Assembly: GCA_028538565.1 (NCBI GenBank)
Contig: JAPQWN010000006.1
Span: 263,001 to 327,000, forward strand
DNA length: 64,000 nucleotides
From: Umbellularia californica
Taxonomy: Eukaryota; Streptophyta; Magnoliopsida; Laurales; Lauraceae
Reading direction: 5' to 3'
Below the pieces are notes generated by a model. That model saw only the letters and a list, made by a program, of their open reading frames with translations, ran no database searches and was not told the DNA's origin. Both the position numbers and the translations under genes were made by a program. Of the stretch, positions 61,652-64,000 are shown piece by piece (position 1 is the stretch's first letter; every line of letters begins with the position of its first letter).

Positions 61652-62140
61652 TGTTATGCTATTATTAACATGAACCCTAAGATCGTGAACAGCATGATAA
61701 TCACGTGTGGGATTTAATCTTAAATAAATTAAAGAGTAACTCCAGACATCCTGATGCAGAGAGCTTTCTGATCCTGCAGTCTGGTGCTGTTGCTGATTGA
61801 TGCTGTGATCCGTCGAGAAAGAGACTATGTGAATGGTTTCGGTTTCTCTTTCCTTGCCTATAAAACCTTAATGTGTTGATTTTCGTGAATGCCTTTGTGA
61901 TGGACGAAAGGCTTTGTTTTATAGGTGAAAAGAGGACCGAATTTCCAATCAGGGTTTCCATAGACTTAATCTCAACCATCCATCAAGGTAGAGTTTGTTA
62001 TGGAATACATCTCATTAAGAAACCTTTTTATGTAAGGAATAGCATGTATCCTAAGAAAACAGATTTCCTATAATGACCACAATTCGGGAAAGGAAAGGAC
62101 TTCTAGTCCAAGTAATGGACTTAAAGATAATTTCCTTACA
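61652..62140 (-). repeat. Copia 5' LTR
   Basis: 489 bp, partner of 57467-57955. The target duplication GGCCA follows at 62141-62145. Confidence 0.95.
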
Positions 62141-62145
62141 GGCCA

Positions 62146-62944
62146 CAGTGCAGATGTGGCGTAGCCCACAAAAGATCGACAACCCGGACAATTCGAAATC
62201 GGAGAATGATATCCACAAGCCTGGCTCTGTTATTTTATTGGACCACCGTCCACTGGGTCCATAAGCCAAAGTGATTCCTTTGGTTGGCAGGACTCGAGGA
62301 CATTTTCCAACTGAATGTTATAGAACCGATTTGGTAACCAACTGTCGGTTTAATGACCTGTGACCATATCCAATTTGATAGGGTGGCTATAATCGTCTAT
62401 TTTGAACCTTTTGGATTAATTACATGTATCATTATTCAGTCATATATATGTAAGGTAGGACACTGAAATAGCTCTACAATTTAATTCCATTGACGATCTT
62501 CAAACCCCAAACACTGCCAATTTCTGTTCAATTTCAGTACACCTGGTGTATCATGAAATCCGTGTACAGTTTTTATTGATTGGATACTGGAATTGTGTAG
62601 GGTCCCCTTTTTTCCCCACATTCTTCGAATCAAATCAATGAGTTTTTGCAAACAGCAACCTCAAATTGGATATTATACGTACTATGCATGCAACCAGCAG
62701 AAGAAAACTGCATTATACGTAGTAATGTATGTGAACTAATTGAAAAACTGAAACTTCGCATAGCAGACCAAGCTCTCGTCAATCGCACAACGGGTGACTG
62801 GAGGGGGACTTCACTTTATTGTACGTAGTGGGCCATGATTTGGACATCACCACCCGCAACGGTTCTCCCAAACGGAAGCTGGACCTGAGACCCTACAAAC
62901 CCACTACTTCCCCACATCATCAATCAATCAATCAATCTACTTAC
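62146..62944. other. Intergenic, no gene seen
   Basis: Unique-looking sequence with a short 'aatcaatcaatcaatc' run near 62921-62936. Confidence 0.4.
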
Positions 62945-62952
62945 ATTAAAGC

Positions 62953-63131
62953 CAGGGGCGAACCCAGAAAATGGAACGGGAGAGGGGTCAAATGAAAATT
63001 ATTATAAAAAAGTTTTAACATTTTAGGGGGGAAAAATAAAAAACTATAAAAAATTTAGTGGTAAAAAATAACATTTTGAAAACTGAAGAGGGACTATGGA
63101 CCCCCTAGACCTACATGTAGGTCCGCGGCTG
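62953..63131. mobile_element. hAT-type MITE, 179 bp
   Basis: Ends CAGGGGCGAACCCAG and (reverse complement) CAGCCGCGGACCTAC match the Tip100-like hAT terminal pattern and the ends of the 47-49 kb elements. Flanks ATTAAAGC (62945-62952) and ATTTCAGC (63132-63139) agree at 6 of 8 bases. The interior is A-rich. Confidence 0.65.
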
Positions 63132-63139
63132 ATTTCAGC

Positions 63140-63803
63140 AACGAAATTCACAATAGAATTAGAGAGCTTTTTAGTAGTAAGTACTCTGGATTTGAGGAAT
63201 GGAGAAATGGAAGCGGAAGTAGCCATCGGGGTGCTCTACTGGAACTAGCGGTAGAGTGCACAGAGCAAGATAAATAGCTCCCTGCCTTTTGCCATGTGGC
63301 ATGCTGTCCAGATAGAGCTGGAACCTGTGGCACTCTATTTGCTGGAAATGATGATAAGATCTGTAGGACCCACTATTATTCCTTCTCCCTTCTTACTATC
63401 CATCAGGCTTTGGCTTGATGAATCCTAAGTTTCAGTGGGGGCCCACCAATGAAAACATGAGTCCCTCAAATGAACACCCTCAGGCTATTCTCAAGTTTTA
63501 CTTCTTAAGGAATCGTCATCGCGGTAAGATTGGTCGTGGTTAAAACAATCTTATGCACATTCACTATCCAATTTTTTTTTAAATCAAATGTTCATTCTTA
63601 TAATGGATGTGTGATGAAACTAGAAAAGATAGAATCAGAAATAAGCACATTCAAGAGTATTTACAGGTAGCTTGGCAACAGTGACTATCCAAGGATTTGG
63701 CCCATGATAGATTGGGATGGAGAAATGATATTCATGTAATTAACGTTCCTAGAATGGGCTTACATGGCATTATTATTGTTCTTTGAATTTCTAGATTCCA
63801 TAG
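63140..63803. other. Intergenic, with a retroposon-tail relic near 63680-63780
   Basis: The block 'ccaaggatttggcccatgatagattgggatggagaaatgatattcatgta' corresponds to the one near 30528-30575. No gene. Confidence 0.4.
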
Positions 63804-64000
63804 TGTAAGTGCCTAAAAGTTACAGACTTGATTAGGCAAGTATTAGACCCGTGATGCTGCTGCTAAACTTGTTTGGAGAGATTGAATGCCTTAGACCTAA
63901 AAGGGGACGGAGGAGAAAAAATGTCAGAGCCCCTGACTGCAGTCAGCCGAAGGCACTCTGATGCCTAAGTTAGTGCAGTCACTGAACAGAGGAAGAGTGA
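63804..64000. mobile_element. Solo-LTR-like repeat, cut by window end
   Basis: It starts TGTAAGTGCCTAAAAG and follows 11571-11770 closely ('gaaggcactc.ga.gcct.agttagtgcagtcactgaac'). Same family and same orientation as the 11571 copy. The right end lies outside the window. Confidence 0.6.

Larger units (their letters stand above)
57467..62140 (-). mobile_element. Ty1/copia retrotransposon, 4674 bp, gag/protease-deleted
   Basis: LTRs 57467-57955 and 61652-62140 (489 bp each) differ at two bases by eye (near 57530 and 57553). TSD GGCCA lies at 57462-57466 and 62141-62145. On the minus strand the 5' LTR is the right one. A tRNA-Met-type primer-binding site TGGTATCAGAGC lies at 61649-61638, two bases from the LTR. 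A polypurine tract (aagtgggagac) lies at 57966-57956, just before the 3' LTR. The interior holds one large pol frame. The 388 bp between the primer-binding site and pol (61250-61637) have no gag or protease, so the element cannot make its own particle. Confidence 0.96.

Noticed and set aside
1..64000. CRISPR arrays, operons, phage or bacterial systems
   Set aside because: No spaced identical repeats, no bacterial gene layout; introns and plant retroelements show nuclear plant DNA.

Overview
The window is nuclear DNA of a flowering plant. It has spliced plant genes (a six-exon laccase, a two-exon plastid-type membrane protein), an intronless OCTOPUS/DUF740 gene, and a dense layer of plant-type transposable elements: Ty1/copia, Ty3/gypsy long terminal repeats (LTRs), Cassandra-like LTRs carrying 5S rRNA sequence, hAT, Mutator-like and miniature inverted-repeat elements (MITEs). 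Nothing bacterial, viral or organellar was seen. The species cannot be told from the sequence; gene spacing and repeat load suit a medium or large angiosperm genome.

Layout. 1-3.2 kb is AT-rich with a decayed minus-strand LTR element (LTR about 1180-1482, gag-like relic 2299-2930). 3.4-4.48 kb is a broken plus-strand Ty3/gypsy pol (RT, RNase H) cut off by an LTR starting at 4477. 4.5-10.45 kb is a nest of LTRs: a plus-strand LTR (4477-~6512), a minus-strand LTR of a related family (~6513-10446), inside it a composite of three Cassandra-like LTRs (7447-9792, target duplication CTTAT), and inside that a fragment of another Ty3-type LTR (7805-9213). 11571-12239 is a solo-LTR-like repeat whose family recurs at the right edge of the window (63804-64000).

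Genes. A LAC4-type laccase lies on the minus strand (14053-18049, six exons, 561 aa), with a near-perfect miR397 site and candidate lignin-type AC promoter elements. A Mutator-like element with a long polypyrimidine interior follows at 20055-20967. A plus-strand two-exon gene (22134-23447) encodes a predicted plastid coiled-coil protein with two membrane segments. A minus-strand OCTOPUS-like gene (31989-34067, 692 aa) is next. A short pseudogene of chloroplast sedoheptulose-1,7-bisphosphatase lies at 53255-53500 (minus). The three intact genes are separate transcription units of unrelated function (lignin polymerisation, plastid membrane, phloem entry).

36-64 kb is gene-poor. It holds tandem repeats, an LTR-like stretch at 41.07-41.92 kb, two hAT elements of one family nested in each other (47263-49705 and 48554-49498), a 36-base C tract, a 2.69-kb solo LTR with target duplication GTTTT (50105-52793), a hairpin-ended MITE (55848-56228), a young copia element with 489-bp LTRs but no gag or protease (57467-62140, duplication GGCCA), and a small hAT MITE (62953-63131).

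The most unusual items are the Cassandra composite whose two outer ends are both LTR 3' ends; a set of related gypsy LTRs that keep a self-complementary repeat at the same place but with different core sequence; and the recent copia insertion that lacks gag. All coordinates were read by eye; repeat boundaries without a target duplication are approximate.
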